From assembly GCF_014518315.1 (NCBI RefSeq), contig NZ_JACVEL010000013.1, forward strand, positions 16,089 to 80,088: a DNA stretch of 64,000 nucleotides. The letters run 5' to 3'. The DNA is from Taishania pollutisoli. Lineage in GTDB: Bacteria > Bacteroidota > Bacteroidia > Flavobacteriales_D > Crocinitomicaceae. Each line of letters begins with the position of its first letter. Position 1 is the first letter of the stretch. The position numbers and the translations under genes were made by a program. The notes under the pieces were generated by a model, which made no database searches, was not told where the DNA came from, and worked only from the letters and a program-made list of their open reading frames with translations. This document shows positions 42,373 to 52,136 of this stretch, piece by piece.

Positions 42373-44037
42373 GTGAAAAAAGCCGTTATATATCTCTTTC
42401 GACTCCTATTTATTCCATTTGAACTGGTTTTTGCTTTTATTTTCATTGTCTTTATCTATGTCTTGTTTTCGGCGACGGTTTCTCCTCCGGAGGTTCCGGA
42501 TATCCATATCGGAAAACGGCAAAAAGTAAGCGAAAATCACTATGTACTGGGCAACAATTACCTAAAGAAAAATGAATTCGGTATCTGGGAAATGTACATC
42601 GAAGGAGAGCCGTACGAACGGGGATTAATCTACGGGGAATTAGCCAAAGAACTCAATCAAAGTCAGGAGGAAATTTTTGTAGGACAAATCAACCAGTTTG
42701 TACCCAAAGGGGCTTTTCAGAATTTTCTGAAGATTATGATGGGATTTTTTACCAATGAAATTCCTGATCACATTTCACTGGAAAATCAGCAGGAAATCTA
42801 TGGAATTTCCCGCACGTTTTCAGATGAATTTGATTACATCGCTCCGAAATATACACGCATACTGGGGTATCATGCCGCGCACGATATGGGGCACGCACTG
42901 AATGATTACAGTGTAGTAGGATGTACTTCATTTGCATTGAAAGGAGCAAAATCTGCGACAGACCACCTTATTCTCGGAAGAAACTTTGATTTTTATGTGG
43001 GCGATGATTTTGCAAGAGAAAAAATTATTTTGTTTATCAATCCCTCAACAGGATACAAGTTCACCTCTTATTCCTGGGCAGGATTTACAGGGGTTGCATC
43101 CGGCATGAATGAACAGGGATTAACGGTCACTATTAATGCTTCCAAATCCGATCTCCCAACGGGATCAAAAACCCCTATTTCCATTCTGGCGCGTGAGATC
43201 CTCCAATATGCAAAAAACATCGATGAGGCAATTGCCATTGCAAAAAAACGGGAAACATTTGTATCGGAAACGCTGATGGTCGGATCCGCCAATGACAATA
43301 AAACGGTGTTAATCGAAAAATCGCCGACCAAATTAGGAGTCTACGAAATGAAAGGAGACGATCTTATTTGTTCGAATCACTACCAGTCAACGACATTTGA
43401 AAAAGACCCGGCGAACCTTCAAAATATTCAGAACAGCGACAGTAAATTTCGATACGACCGGGTGCGTGAATTGATTGACCGGCAAGCTACTCCGTTTACT
43501 CCAACAGATGTTGCTGCGATCCTCCGCAATCAAAAGGCAGCCAACGGAGATACACTGGGAATGGGAAATCCGAGAGCGGTCAACCAATTACTGGCACACC
43601 ACAGTGTTGTAATGCAACCCACAGAACGCATGTTCTACATCACTACCAATGATTTCCAGTTGGGGAAATTTATCGGTTATGACCTCAACAAAACATTTGC
43701 AGCAAAGAAAGCCATCGTAACAGACAGTATTGCCGCAGATCCGTTCCTTTATTCGCAGGCATATCAGGATTTTCTTTTATTCAAACAAACCAAGCAAAAA
43801 ATCAGTCAATACCTGATGTTTGACAAGCCGTTAACTCTTTCACAACAAGACATTGAAGCATTCATCCGTCAAAACAGTGAGTCGTATGTCACATATGAAA
43901 TGCTGGGAAAATATTTCTCCAAAAAAGGACAGTGTGAAAAAGCAGCAACTTATTTCAAGGAAGCACTGACGAAAAAAACAGCATCCAAACAAGTAGACCG
44001 GGAGTTGCAATTACTGATGGAAAACTGCGGGAAGTAA
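42373..44037 (+). CDS. C45-family autoproteolytic hydrolase/acyltransferase, membrane-anchored
   Basis: From GTG 42373 the 554-residue protein has one N-terminal membrane helix (LFIPFELVFAFIFIVFIYVL), then a C45/Ntn-hydrolase domain. The cleavage and catalytic site is C184 in YSVVGCTSFAL, followed by LGRNFDFYVGDDFAREKIIL, GVASGMNEQGLTVTINASKS and GSANDNKTVLIEKSPTKLGV. This is the acyl-coenzyme A:6-aminopenicillanic acid acyltransferase fold. A short C-terminal TPR-like part (KYFSKKGQCEKAATYFKEAL) ends it. Substrate unknown; roles range from lipid to peptide amide hydrolysis. Confidence 0.82.
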   Translation: MKKAVIYLFRLLFIPFELVFAFIFIVFIYVLFSATVSPPEVPDIHIGKRQKVSENHYVLGNNYLKKNEFGIWEMYIEGEPYERGLIYGELAKELNQSQEEIFVGQINQFVPKGAFQNFLKIMMGFFTNEIPDHISLENQQEIYGISRTFSDEFDYIAPKYTRILGYHAAHDMGHALNDYSVVGCTSFALKGAKSATDHLILGRNFDFYVGDDFAREKIILFINPSTGYKFTSYSWAGFTGVASGMNEQGLTVTINASKSDLPTGSKTPISILAREILQYAKNIDEAIAIAKKRETFVSETLMVGSANDNKTVLIEKSPTKLGVYEMKGDDLICSNHYQSTTFEKDPANLQNIQNSDSKFRYDRVRELIDRQATPFTPTDVAAILRNQKAANGDTLGMGNPRAVNQLLAHHSVVMQPTERMFYITTNDFQLGKFIGYDLNKTFAAKKAIVTDSIAADPFLYSQAYQDFLLFKQTKQKISQYLMFDKPLTLSQQDIEAFIRQNSESYVTYEMLGKYFSKKGQCEKAATYFKEALTKKTASKQVDRELQLLMENCGK

Positions 44038-44213
44038 ACCACTTCATAAACACCTGTTCCTTCATTTTCAATCGTATTTTCAATCGTCATTCATCCATTG
44101 TAAAACAACTGTAAAATAACCGTTCCGGGTTTACAGTCAGTTGAAAATGCTTCTACACCGTTTGTTCATTGCATACAGCATATTCTTGCAGGAATATTCT
44201 AATTTAAAACGCA

Positions 44214-45197
44214 ATGAAATCAGCAATTATCTTTTTTAGTCTAATCCATTGTTCCGTTTCCATGGGACAAATCGGAGGAAATCAACTGTATGGAAATTAC
44301 AAAGGAAATTACAACACAAATCAATCCTACAATGACGGACGGCACAACAAAGTAATCATCGATAAAACGTCCATGAGTTTTCATGTCAATATCCTGAATA
44401 CGGTTCAATCAACTTCTTTCACCATCACGTTAGGACTCAATCAGGAAGCGGCATCCGTAGAGGCCTGCAATGCAGAAATCAACAAACGGATTACCGGTTT
44501 TAAGCGTGAATTAAAAGCGTTGAGCATCAAAGAAGAAGACATCTATGTCGATTTCATATCACAAACGAAAGTTTACGACTATCAAACCAGCAAGGAAGAG
44601 CATCAACACGTCATCAATATTCAGCAGGAAGAAACCGGATTTGAAATCAAGAAGAACATTCTTTTACGGGTAAAAGATATCCATCTGTTTGACCGGTTAG
44701 TGGAGGTAGCTTCACGGTACAATATCCACAATATTGTAAAGGTCGACTATCACTCTTCTGAATTGGACACTATTTATGCTTCCATGTTAAAAGAGGCACG
44801 CATCATTTCCGATAAACGAAAAGCACTGCTCTCATTCGACAAGGACAATTGGGAAGAAACTCCTGTTCTTTCAATTGATTTTCACCACATCCAACCTTCC
44901 GGTCAGTACCTGAGTTACCAGGCATACGAGAGTTCTGATGTTTCATACATCAATGATTACTACCGGTCGAATACCCCTGTTTTAAGGCAGGAGCAACGAA
45001 AATCCAAGTCTTATTATTTCAACAAAATTAACGCGTCGGATTTTGATAAAATTATGAATGCAGACACACCGGTTGTCGGTATCCAATGCGTCATGTATGT
45101 TACTGTAAGTTACCTCCGAAAAGTACCGGATGCTTCTAAAAAACAGTATCATGTCATCACACCGGACGGTCAACTCAAGGTGTTGAACCTGGAGTAA
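44214..45197 (+). CDS. SIMPL (DUF541) domain exported protein
   Basis: The 327-residue protein has a signal peptide (SAIIFFSLIHCSVSMGQ) and a SIMPL domain at about 50-260. Features are the opening MSFHVNILNTVQSTSFTITL, AEINKRITGFKRELKALSIK, EEDIYVDFISQTKVYDYQ and a C-terminal VQCVMYVTVSYLRK-like strand. SIMPL proteins are periplasmic or outer-membrane and poorly understood. The gene converges with the MFS gene 29 bp away; a short CAATCA/TGATTG stem lies between them. Confidence 0.72.
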   Translation: MKSAIIFFSLIHCSVSMGQIGGNQLYGNYKGNYNTNQSYNDGRHNKVIIDKTSMSFHVNILNTVQSTSFTITLGLNQEAASVEACNAEINKRITGFKRELKALSIKEEDIYVDFISQTKVYDYQTSKEEHQHVINIQQEETGFEIKKNILLRVKDIHLFDRLVEVASRYNIHNIVKVDYHSSELDTIYASMLKEARIISDKRKALLSFDKDNWEETPVLSIDFHHIQPSGQYLSYQAYESSDVSYINDYYRSNTPVLRQEQRKSKSYYFNKINASDFDKIMNADTPVVGIQCVMYVTVSYLRKVPDASKKQYHVITPDGQLKVLNLE

Positions 45198-45226
45198 TTT
45201 ACATACAATCACAATGCAATGATTGA

Positions 45227-46489
45227 CTACAATTCCGTTGTTTCGGAGTACTGTGGCTGCCGGTGTTCATTTTTATACGCGCTGATCTCTTCCATCGGGG
45301 CAATGGTATATTTGTACCCGAGAGCCGTAACCAACAGGATGATAAACGTTCCCATCCACAGCGTTGTATAACCGAACTCTGCGACAACGGTTGTTCCCAA
45401 AAACGGGGAAACGATTAATCCAATTCCCATGGAAACACCGTTAACTCCCATGTACGCACCTTTATTGGCCGGACCCGAGCGTAATGCCGTAACCGTTGAC
45501 ATAAACGGAAGTACGAGGATTTCACCAATACTCATGAGTGAGATCGCGATATAGATCACAAAGACGGAATGACTGACTGTATAGAGAAAAAAGCTCAACC
45601 CGGTCACAAAGGTTCCCCACACCATGATTTGGACAATGGTGAGGTTCCGCTCCGTAATGGCTACAAGTGGCATTTCCAGCAACACAATGACCAATCCACT
45701 GAACCCAAGGGCCAGCCCCACTTCTTTTTGTGACAATCCGGCTCCGTTTCCCAAAAATAACGGCAGGGTATTGAGCAGCTGGAAGAACGAGATTGCGTAC
45801 AAAGCACAAAACAATGTAAATAACAAAAATTTACTGTCTGTATAAGGAGAACGAACAATTGTACCGACAGCCGGTTCTTCCGTATGGCCCACCTCATTCC
45901 GCTCTTTCCTGTTTCTGAAAAACAAGACGAATACAATCGCAGCACTGATGCAGGCAATCCCATTGATGTAAAACAACAAATGAAACGAATATGCCGATAA
46001 GATCCCACCCACGGCAGGACCGATTGAAAAGCCCAGGTTTACCGCCATCCTGTTCAGGGAAAAAGCACGTGTGATATTTTCCTTTTTAGCATACCTGGAA
46101 ATAGCAACCGAGTTGGCTGGACGAAAGATCTCAGAGATGATGCCCAACACAAATAACAACACGCAAATCGCGTAGAATGATTTAAATTCCGGTGTAATGA
46201 AATGCAGCGGAGCACACAAAAGCAAGCTGATCACCTGCACCTTGAAATTCCCTATTTTATCGCACAACCAACCTCCGAACCAGGACCCTGCGAGCGATCC
46301 GATTCCGTAAAAACTCAGGCATATTCCTGAATCGGCAATCGAAAAGTCTAATTCTTTGTGCAGGTAAATTCCCAGGAACGGAATGACCATTGCTCCTGAG
46401 CGGTTGATCAGCATAACAATAGAAAGCATCCAGGACTCTTTGGACAACCCCGCATACGAATTTACATACCGTTCTAAAAGAGATTTCAT
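45227..46489 (-). CDS. MFS transporter
   Basis: The 420-residue protein has 12 predicted membrane helices. The MFS loop motif between helices 2 and 3 reads GSWFGGWLCDKIGNFK (the G-x-x-x-D-R/K-x-G-R/K pattern), and the charged central loop RNRKERNEVGHTEEPA separates two six-helix halves. The family is closest in feel to drug-efflux-type MFS (MdtH-like), but the substrate cannot be inferred. It is single-gene with its own promoter at 46535-46542. Confidence 0.85.
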   Translation of the reverse strand: MKSLLERYVNSYAGLSKESWMLSIVMLINRSGAMVIPFLGIYLHKELDFSIADSGICLSFYGIGSLAGSWFGGWLCDKIGNFKVQVISLLLCAPLHFITPEFKSFYAICVLLFVLGIISEIFRPANSVAISRYAKKENITRAFSLNRMAVNLGFSIGPAVGGILSAYSFHLLFYINGIACISAAIVFVLFFRNRKERNEVGHTEEPAVGTIVRSPYTDSKFLLFTLFCALYAISFFQLLNTLPLFLGNGAGLSQKEVGLALGFSGLVIVLLEMPLVAITERNLTIVQIMVWGTFVTGLSFFLYTVSHSVFVIYIAISLMSIGEILVLPFMSTVTALRSGPANKGAYMGVNGVSMGIGLIVSPFLGTTVVAEFGYTTLWMGTFIILLVTALGYKYTIAPMEEISAYKNEHRQPQYSETTEL

Positions 46490-46534
46490 ATCAAACTGCT
46501 ATTTTAATGGTATAGCATGACCGGTTTAGCGCCG

Positions 46535-46542
46535 CAAAGATA
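46535..46542 (-). promoter_or_regulatory. -7 promoter element of the MFS gene
   Basis: The minus strand reads TATCTTTGCGGCGC from 46542, a classic flavobacterial TAnnTTTG element, 46 bp before the ATG at 46489. No TTG is found at -33. Confidence 0.55.
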
Positions 46543-46585
46543 CGACCATTTAAAGATTTAAAGTTTATACGATTGTTAAATAAAA

Positions 46586-46613
46586 AAGGGCTTGCAACAA
46601 TGTGCAAGCCCTT
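46586..46613 (-). terminator. Rho-independent terminator after the PorE-like gene
   Basis: AAGGGCTTGCA (46586-46596) and TGCAAGCCCTT (46603-46613) form a perfect 11-bp stem with a 6-base loop. On the minus strand TTTTATTT follows. It lies 24 bp after the gene stop. Confidence 0.88.
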
Positions 46614-46637
46614 CAGGGTTTTATCATCAGTAAAGTA

Positions 46638-48788
46638 CTATCTCGGTACTTTTTTGAATTCTAAATAGCTTGCCGGAGCAGCCGGAGCGGTTTCTGCATT
46701 GAAGTCAAGACTCAATACTTTTCCTTCCGTACGGCGGTTCCATTGGTGCAGTTTGTCAAATAACGCTTTGTTTGTCTTCTGGTAAGAGTTGATCAACTTT
46801 TCCGTCAACGTTGCTTCCGTCCATCCTTCCAATGGATTTCCTTCTTCATCTCTCGGAAGAGTAACAGCATAGTCGTCTCCTTTTCTGTAAACTACTCTCG
46901 GATCGTTTTCTCCTTTTCCTACCGGAACAATTCTTCGCGGATCAATTCCTTTTTCTTTCACCAGGTATTCATAACACTTATGTGCACGGTTTTCAGAAAG
47001 CACCTGGTTGGATGTTGTACTACCACGGGAGTCAGTGTGTGAGCTCAACTCCAGGATCATTCCAGGGTATTCCGTCAACAAGTCATACACAAAATTCAGG
47101 GAATCCTTCGAATTGATTGTCGAGTCGACCAACAAATCCCATTTTGCCAACGGATAACGTACTTCCGGTAAACGGATTGGTTTCTTAGGAAGTAATGCCA
47201 GGTCAACAACAAAGTTTTGATCGTACTTCAATCCTACAGTTGTAATACGTGAACCTTGCGCATCGTGATATCCGTCTTTGGAAACAGAGATGGTATATGA
47301 TCCTTCTTCGTTGATGTATCGGTCACCAGTTGGTTTCTTGTCCCAAAATACAGTTCCCTGCTTGTTGGTATATCCTTCCCATGTTCCACCATTGTTGTCT
47401 GTAACAACGACTTTCGCATCTGCAATTTTCACGTTCTTTTCGTTCAAGTCCGTAACAATCACTTTCAAGTCGAATACATATGGAGGGATTTCATACTTAT
47501 AAATATCCGGCTTATTCTCTCCGTTCTGGCTTTTGCGCTCAGAAGTAAAATATCCTGTTCTATCCGTGTGCTCTACCAATGCATAATCATTGTTAGAAGA
47601 GTTGATCGGTGATCCCATGTTTACCGGATTCGACCATTTGTTCTCTTCTCCTTGTTTCGCTGCACGGAAAATATCCAATCCTCCGATTCCCGGCTTTCCG
47701 TCCGTTGCATAGAATAAGTCACCATTTTTTGCAAACGTAGGGAACGCATCATTCCCGGAAGTATTGATCTCAGGTCCCAGGTTAACCGGTGTTGTCCATG
47801 AATCAGATTTACGCTCGTAAGTTGTTGCCCACAAGTCCAATCCACCGAATCCTCCCGGAAGATCAGAGGCGAAGATCAGGAATCGTCCGTCTTCAGAAAC
47901 ACATGGATGCCCGACAGTTAATGAATCATGTGGTTTCAACTCTAATTTCTTAGGTGTTCCCCATTTGTTTTTTCCTTTTGATTCGGAAACCCAGATTTCA
48001 CACCCTAAGTTTTGCTTTTTCACATTCGGACAACGTGTAAAGAACATTGTTTTTCCACGTCCGTCAAACGCAACAGTTCCTTCGTTATCTTCCGTATTGA
48101 TTCCTTCTCCGTCAATCAGAACAGGTGCTTTCCAGTTTCCGTTCTTATCCATTTCGGCAACCCACAAATCCATATAGTTTTCACATGTACGCGGATCCTT
48201 ATCTGTTCCTGTACTGTTTTCTCTACTTGAACCGAAGTACATCACCATCTCTTTCCTGTCTCCGAACATCGGAGCCATATCAAATGATTTGGTATTGATA
48301 CGTTGCTCGTTGTCTACTTTCAATTTTGTAGACAGCGTATTGACATATGTATCTGATTTGCTCAAAGACTCCAGTCCGATATCAGCTCTTCCGTCTCCGG
48401 GAACTAATTTCTTGTATTCCTGATAATTTCTTTGTGCTTTGTCTTTCTCGTTTAATACTCTGTACATTTCAGCATTGTAGAAATACACCAATGGATTTAC
48501 ATTGTAATATTCCAACAAAATTGCCCGCTCATACCACTCGGTAGCTTCTCTGAAACGCTCTGTCAAACGGTAGCTTTCCGCCGTTTTAAAAGCCATATCA
48601 GCTTTGGTTTTCTTCGCAGTTTTTCCTTTTCTGGTCAATTTGGAATAGGCCAACGCGCATTTATCAGCAGCTTCACAAAAGTTTTGGCTTGCATACATTT
48701 TTTCAGCCTCTACCACGTGTTTGCTCTGAGCCATCGAGACTGCAGAAAAACCTGCAAGAAATGCAGTAATGATAATTTTATTCTTCAT
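46638..48788 (-). CDS. PorE-like OmpA-family protein (TPR, PD40 propeller, CRD, OmpA domains)
   Basis: The protein is about 716 residues from ATG 48788, with a signal peptide (IIITAFLAGFSAVSMAQ). TPR-like helices cover about 20-150 (TAESYRLTERFREATEWYER). A PD40 beta-propeller spans about 165-430 (GHPCVSEDGRFLIFASDLPG, NDAFPTFAKNGDLFYATDGK). A carboxypeptidase-regulatory-like domain follows at about 445-540. An OmpA peptidoglycan-binding domain ends it (LELSSHTDSRGSTTSNQVLS). This domain order matches PorE, a T9SS outer-membrane component, but flavobacteria have several such proteins. ATG 48806 is an alternative start. Confidence 0.78.
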   Translation of the reverse strand: MKNKIIITAFLAGFSAVSMAQSKHVVEAEKMYASQNFCEAADKCALAYSKLTRKGKTAKKTKADMAFKTAESYRLTERFREATEWYERAILLEYYNVNPLVYFYNAEMYRVLNEKDKAQRNYQEYKKLVPGDGRADIGLESLSKSDTYVNTLSTKLKVDNEQRINTKSFDMAPMFGDRKEMVMYFGSSRENSTGTDKDPRTCENYMDLWVAEMDKNGNWKAPVLIDGEGINTEDNEGTVAFDGRGKTMFFTRCPNVKKQNLGCEIWVSESKGKNKWGTPKKLELKPHDSLTVGHPCVSEDGRFLIFASDLPGGFGGLDLWATTYERKSDSWTTPVNLGPEINTSGNDAFPTFAKNGDLFYATDGKPGIGGLDIFRAAKQGEENKWSNPVNMGSPINSSNNDYALVEHTDRTGYFTSERKSQNGENKPDIYKYEIPPYVFDLKVIVTDLNEKNVKIADAKVVVTDNNGGTWEGYTNKQGTVFWDKKPTGDRYINEEGSYTISVSKDGYHDAQGSRITTVGLKYDQNFVVDLALLPKKPIRLPEVRYPLAKWDLLVDSTINSKDSLNFVYDLLTEYPGMILELSSHTDSRGSTTSNQVLSENRAHKCYEYLVKEKGIDPRRIVPVGKGENDPRVVYRKGDDYAVTLPRDEEGNPLEGWTEATLTEKLINSYQKTNKALFDKLHQWNRRTEGKVLSLDFNAETAPAAPASYLEFKKVPR

Positions 48789-49037
48789 AGAATTCTGTTT
48801 CAACATAGTAATCGTATAGCTAAGTATAAACCCAGACTAACTTTACGAAAAGTAGGTAAAATTAATCCAAAATGTGGGTAAATGTAGCATTTAAAAATTA
48901 CAAAAAATAACATTTTGAGGATTTTATGTGTTAAAAAATGAATCAATAAGAATTAATAAATTGATTTTCAATGCAATAAATTGAAATTATGCGCAGAAAT
49001 GTAAAATTAAAATTTAACAGCAATGACTGGTTTTTTT

Positions 49038-49045
49038 TAATTTTG
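49038..49045 (+). promoter_or_regulatory. -7 promoter element of the nitroreductase gene
   Basis: TAATTTTG (49038-49045) matches TAnnTTTG and lies 16 bp before the ATG. No TTG is found at -33. The 254-bp region from 48807 is otherwise AT-rich, with nothing else recognised. Confidence 0.5.
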
Positions 49046-49060
49046 TAAAAAACAATCGCA

Positions 49061-49696
49061 ATGAATCATTCAATTATACATCATTTAAACTGGCGATATG
49101 CGACCAAACGGTACGACCAGACGCGGGTTATACCGGATCAGACGATTGACCTGATCAAAGAAGCACTCCGGCTTACCCCCACTTCGTATGGTTTGCAACC
49201 CTTAAAATTTCTCCTGATTAAGAACCAGGAGATTCGGAAGCAATTGTTGAATTATTCATACAATCAGCAATCGATTACAGATGCGTCGCATTTGATCGTG
49301 ATTGCCTCCTACAGAGACATTCAATCCGACGAAATTGATCAATACATGCAGAATACGGCAGTAACCAGGGATTTACCGCTTGAACAGCTGTCCGGCTATT
49401 CCGATTTTCTCAAGCGCATTATGAATAATCAAACCACAGAACAAAAAACAACGTGGGCACAGAAACAAGCCTATATCACACTCGGCGTACTGGTTGACAT
49501 CTGCGCGCAGCTAAAAGTGGATGCAACTCCGATTGAAGGATTTGATGTGAAAGGTTACGACGCTATTTTAAATCTGGAGGAAAAAGGGCTGACTTCTACC
49601 ATTGTCGTCCCAATTGGATACAGACACCAGGACGACGTGACCCAACACTGGAAAAAAGTGCGGAAGCCCGCAGAAGAGTTGTTTGAAATTTATTAG
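49061..49696 (+). CDS. NAD(P)H-dependent nitroreductase (NfsB-like)
   Basis: The 211-residue FMN flavoprotein has the nitroreductase signatures: LNWRYATKRYDQTRVIPDQT (FMN-binding R-x-S/A-x-R/K-x-F/Y), EALRLTPTSYGLQPLKFLLI, IVIASYRDIQ, KQAYITLGVLVDICAQLKVD and ATPIEGFDVKGYDAIL, then TIVVPIGYRHQDD. It reduces nitro or quinone compounds with NAD(P)H; physiological substrate unknown. It is a single gene ahead of the FG-GAP surface protein, with no visible functional link. Confidence 0.9.
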   Translation: MNHSIIHHLNWRYATKRYDQTRVIPDQTIDLIKEALRLTPTSYGLQPLKFLLIKNQEIRKQLLNYSYNQQSITDASHLIVIASYRDIQSDEIDQYMQNTAVTRDLPLEQLSGYSDFLKRIMNNQTTEQKTTWAQKQAYITLGVLVDICAQLKVDATPIEGFDVKGYDAILNLEEKGLTSTIVVPIGYRHQDDVTQHWKKVRKPAEELFEIY

Positions 49697-49769
49697 TGGT
49701 TCGCAACGAAACAAATGGACAATACGTTTATAGTATCAGAAAATATACATCATTCGAAACCCAACACAT

Positions 49770-52031
49770 ATGATCAATAATCGCCGTTCGAAATGGGTCC
49801 TGTTTTTTCTCTCAGTGACTTTGGTTCATCCGGAAGCAAGTGCGCAGCTCAGCTTTGAATACAACAATTCTATTGAAGTGCGGAAAAACGGAACACCACT
49901 GAAAAACGCATGGGCAGGAGGTTTGGATTATGCCCAATTCTCAACTTTTGACGTTGACTTTGACGGCGATCAAGACTTGTTTGTATTTGATCGGAGCTCC
50001 AATAACATCCGTGTATTCACTCAGGAAGTGGTTAACGGGGTCCGCCAATGGAGTTTTGTGTACAACGCAGCAGCCTATTTTCCCGAAGATCTGCTCTATC
50101 GTGCGACAATGGTTGATTTTGACAACGACGGAAAGCACGACTTGTTTACCTATAGCATCGGCGGGTTAAAAGTATACAGGAATGTCGGAAACAGTACCGA
50201 CGGATTGCAATGGGAACTTTTTAAACCCATCGTTTATTCCGATTACAACGGATTCAATACCAACCTGTATGTTGCCTCCAGCGATATCCCTGCAATTGTA
50301 GATGTTGATTTCGACGGAGACATCGATGTGTTGACTTTCCACCAGGGAGGACAACACCTGGAATACCACAAAAATATGAGTATGGAACATTATGGGATTC
50401 CCGACTCACTTGAATTTGTGCTGGCTAATGAATGCTGGGGAAAATTTTCAGAGAATGCCAATAATAATTCGGTGCTGTTAAATGACCCTAATTTTCCCTG
50501 TAACGGAGGAAACCTGCCCAACCCGGAACTACCGGTTAAACCCGTTGAGAGCAATGAAGAAAAATCCGAATCTTCACGACATGCCGGATCAACAGTGCTC
50601 GCACTGGATTATAACAATTCGGGTGTAATGGACCTGATCCTGGGGGACGTAGCTTTCAACAACCTGGTTTTACTCATCAACGGCGGAACGGCTCCAAATA
50701 CGGACTCCCCGATGATCAGCGCAGATATTTCATTTCCCAGCAATACACTCCCGGCATCCATCTATTTATTCCCCGCACCCTTTTACCTCGATGTCGATTT
50801 TGACGGAATCAATGACCTGATTGTCGGAGCAAATGCAAAAAATGTTTCTCAAAATGAGACCAGTGTATTGTTTTACAAAAATATCGGAGCAACCAACAAT
50901 CCGACATTTGTTTATCAGCAAAATGATTTCCTTCAAAATCAAATGATTGAGCACGGGAAAGGATCCATCCCGATTGTATACGATGTGGACAATGACGGAC
51001 TGAAAGACCTGGTTGTTTCCAATCTGTATCGTTTCAAAACCGAATCGGTAAAAGAAGGAACCATTGCCTGGTACAAGAATACAGGAACCGCAACTAATCC
51101 GGCTTACACCTTTGTGGATTACAACTGGTTGAATCTAAATCAACTCAATTACGGATTGCGGATGGTTCCGACGTTCGGAGACATCAACGGCGACGGGAAA
51201 GAAGAATTAATCATCGGAAAGGAAGACGGAACATTGGTATTGTTTCAAAACAACGGCAACACATTTGTCAATCCGGTTATCAACATGAAAGACAACACCA
51301 ACACAACGATACAAGTCGGGGGATATGCATTTCCGCAATTATTTGACCTGAACAAAGACGGGTTGATGGATTTAATTATCGGGAACCGTACCGGGAAGTT
51401 GTTGTATTACCAAAATACCGGAACAATTACCTCTCCTTCTTTTGAATTAATCACTGCCGATTTGGGCGGGATCCACATCCAGGACCCGAACAACCCGGAT
51501 GGTTATACGGCCCCTCATTTTTTTAGAAAAAATGATACAACACTCTTGTTTTTAGGGGCCATCGACGGAAAACTTCACTATTACAATGAAATTGACGGGA
51601 ATCTGGCACCAGGACAATCCTTTCAACTGGAAGATGCCGAATTTTTGAACATCAATGCGGAAGCGTATTCTTCTTTCTGGGTAGAGGATATTGACGGTGA
51701 CGGGTACCTGAATATGTTTGCAGGACAGGATCTGGGTGGTTTGTACCATTTTGAAGTCGACCCGAACAGTACCATAGCGGTACACCAGGCGGATCAACCG
51801 ATCGCTGTTACTATTTTCCCGAATCCGGTAACGGACAAATTAATTATTGAAACAGACAGCCATCAGTACTTTCACCTGAAAATTTATACAATTGACGGAC
51901 AATTACTGGAAGAGCACCGGGCATTCAAAAAAGCTGAAATTGATCTGCAAACGTACACAGCAGGAATGTATTTGCTGGAACTTTCCGACAAACGTGAATG
52001 GAAATCCGTGCATCGCATCGTGAAACAATAA
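49770..52031 (+). CDS. FG-GAP/VCBS-repeat surface protein with T9SS type A sorting domain
   Basis: The 753-residue protein has a signal peptide (WVLFFLSVTLVHPEASAQ) and many beta-propeller FG-GAP/VCBS-like blades with Ca-binding loops: DVDFDGDQDLFVFDRSS, VDFDNDGKHDLFTYS, DVDFDGDIDVLTF, DVDNDGLKDLVVSN, DINGDGKEELIIG and DLNKDGLMDLIIG. The C-terminal T9SS type A domain is VTIFPNPVTDKLIIETD with the ending SVHRIVKQ. It should be secreted across the outer membrane and kept at the surface. Ligand unknown. Confidence 0.88.
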   Translation: MINNRRSKWVLFFLSVTLVHPEASAQLSFEYNNSIEVRKNGTPLKNAWAGGLDYAQFSTFDVDFDGDQDLFVFDRSSNNIRVFTQEVVNGVRQWSFVYNAAAYFPEDLLYRATMVDFDNDGKHDLFTYSIGGLKVYRNVGNSTDGLQWELFKPIVYSDYNGFNTNLYVASSDIPAIVDVDFDGDIDVLTFHQGGQHLEYHKNMSMEHYGIPDSLEFVLANECWGKFSENANNNSVLLNDPNFPCNGGNLPNPELPVKPVESNEEKSESSRHAGSTVLALDYNNSGVMDLILGDVAFNNLVLLINGGTAPNTDSPMISADISFPSNTLPASIYLFPAPFYLDVDFDGINDLIVGANAKNVSQNETSVLFYKNIGATNNPTFVYQQNDFLQNQMIEHGKGSIPIVYDVDNDGLKDLVVSNLYRFKTESVKEGTIAWYKNTGTATNPAYTFVDYNWLNLNQLNYGLRMVPTFGDINGDGKEELIIGKEDGTLVLFQNNGNTFVNPVINMKDNTNTTIQVGGYAFPQLFDLNKDGLMDLIIGNRTGKLLYYQNTGTITSPSFELITADLGGIHIQDPNNPDGYTAPHFFRKNDTTLLFLGAIDGKLHYYNEIDGNLAPGQSFQLEDAEFLNINAEAYSSFWVEDIDGDGYLNMFAGQDLGGLYHFEVDPNSTIAVHQADQPIAVTIFPNPVTDKLIIETDSHQYFHLKIYTIDGQLLEEHRAFKKAEIDLQTYTAGMYLLELSDKREWKSVHRIVKQ

Positions 52032-52089
52032 TTTCGCTCGTGGCAAACTGAAAAAAGTGTAATTTCGCATTTACAACGTGTATCGGCAT

Positions 52090-52097
52090 TAATTTTG
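52090..52097 (+). promoter_or_regulatory. -7 promoter element of the SGNH gene
   Basis: TAATTTTG (52090-52097) matches TAnnTTTG, 40 bp before the ATG at 52137. The -33 position is not TTG. Confidence 0.4.
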
Positions 52098-52136
52098 CAA
52101 TCAACTAACTGGTACTTGATTTGTTAAACTCTGTTT

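Noticed and set aside
45198..45226. CAATCA/TGATTG stem between the SIMPL and MFS genes as a terminator
   Set aside because: Only six base pairs, AT-rich and without a T-run.
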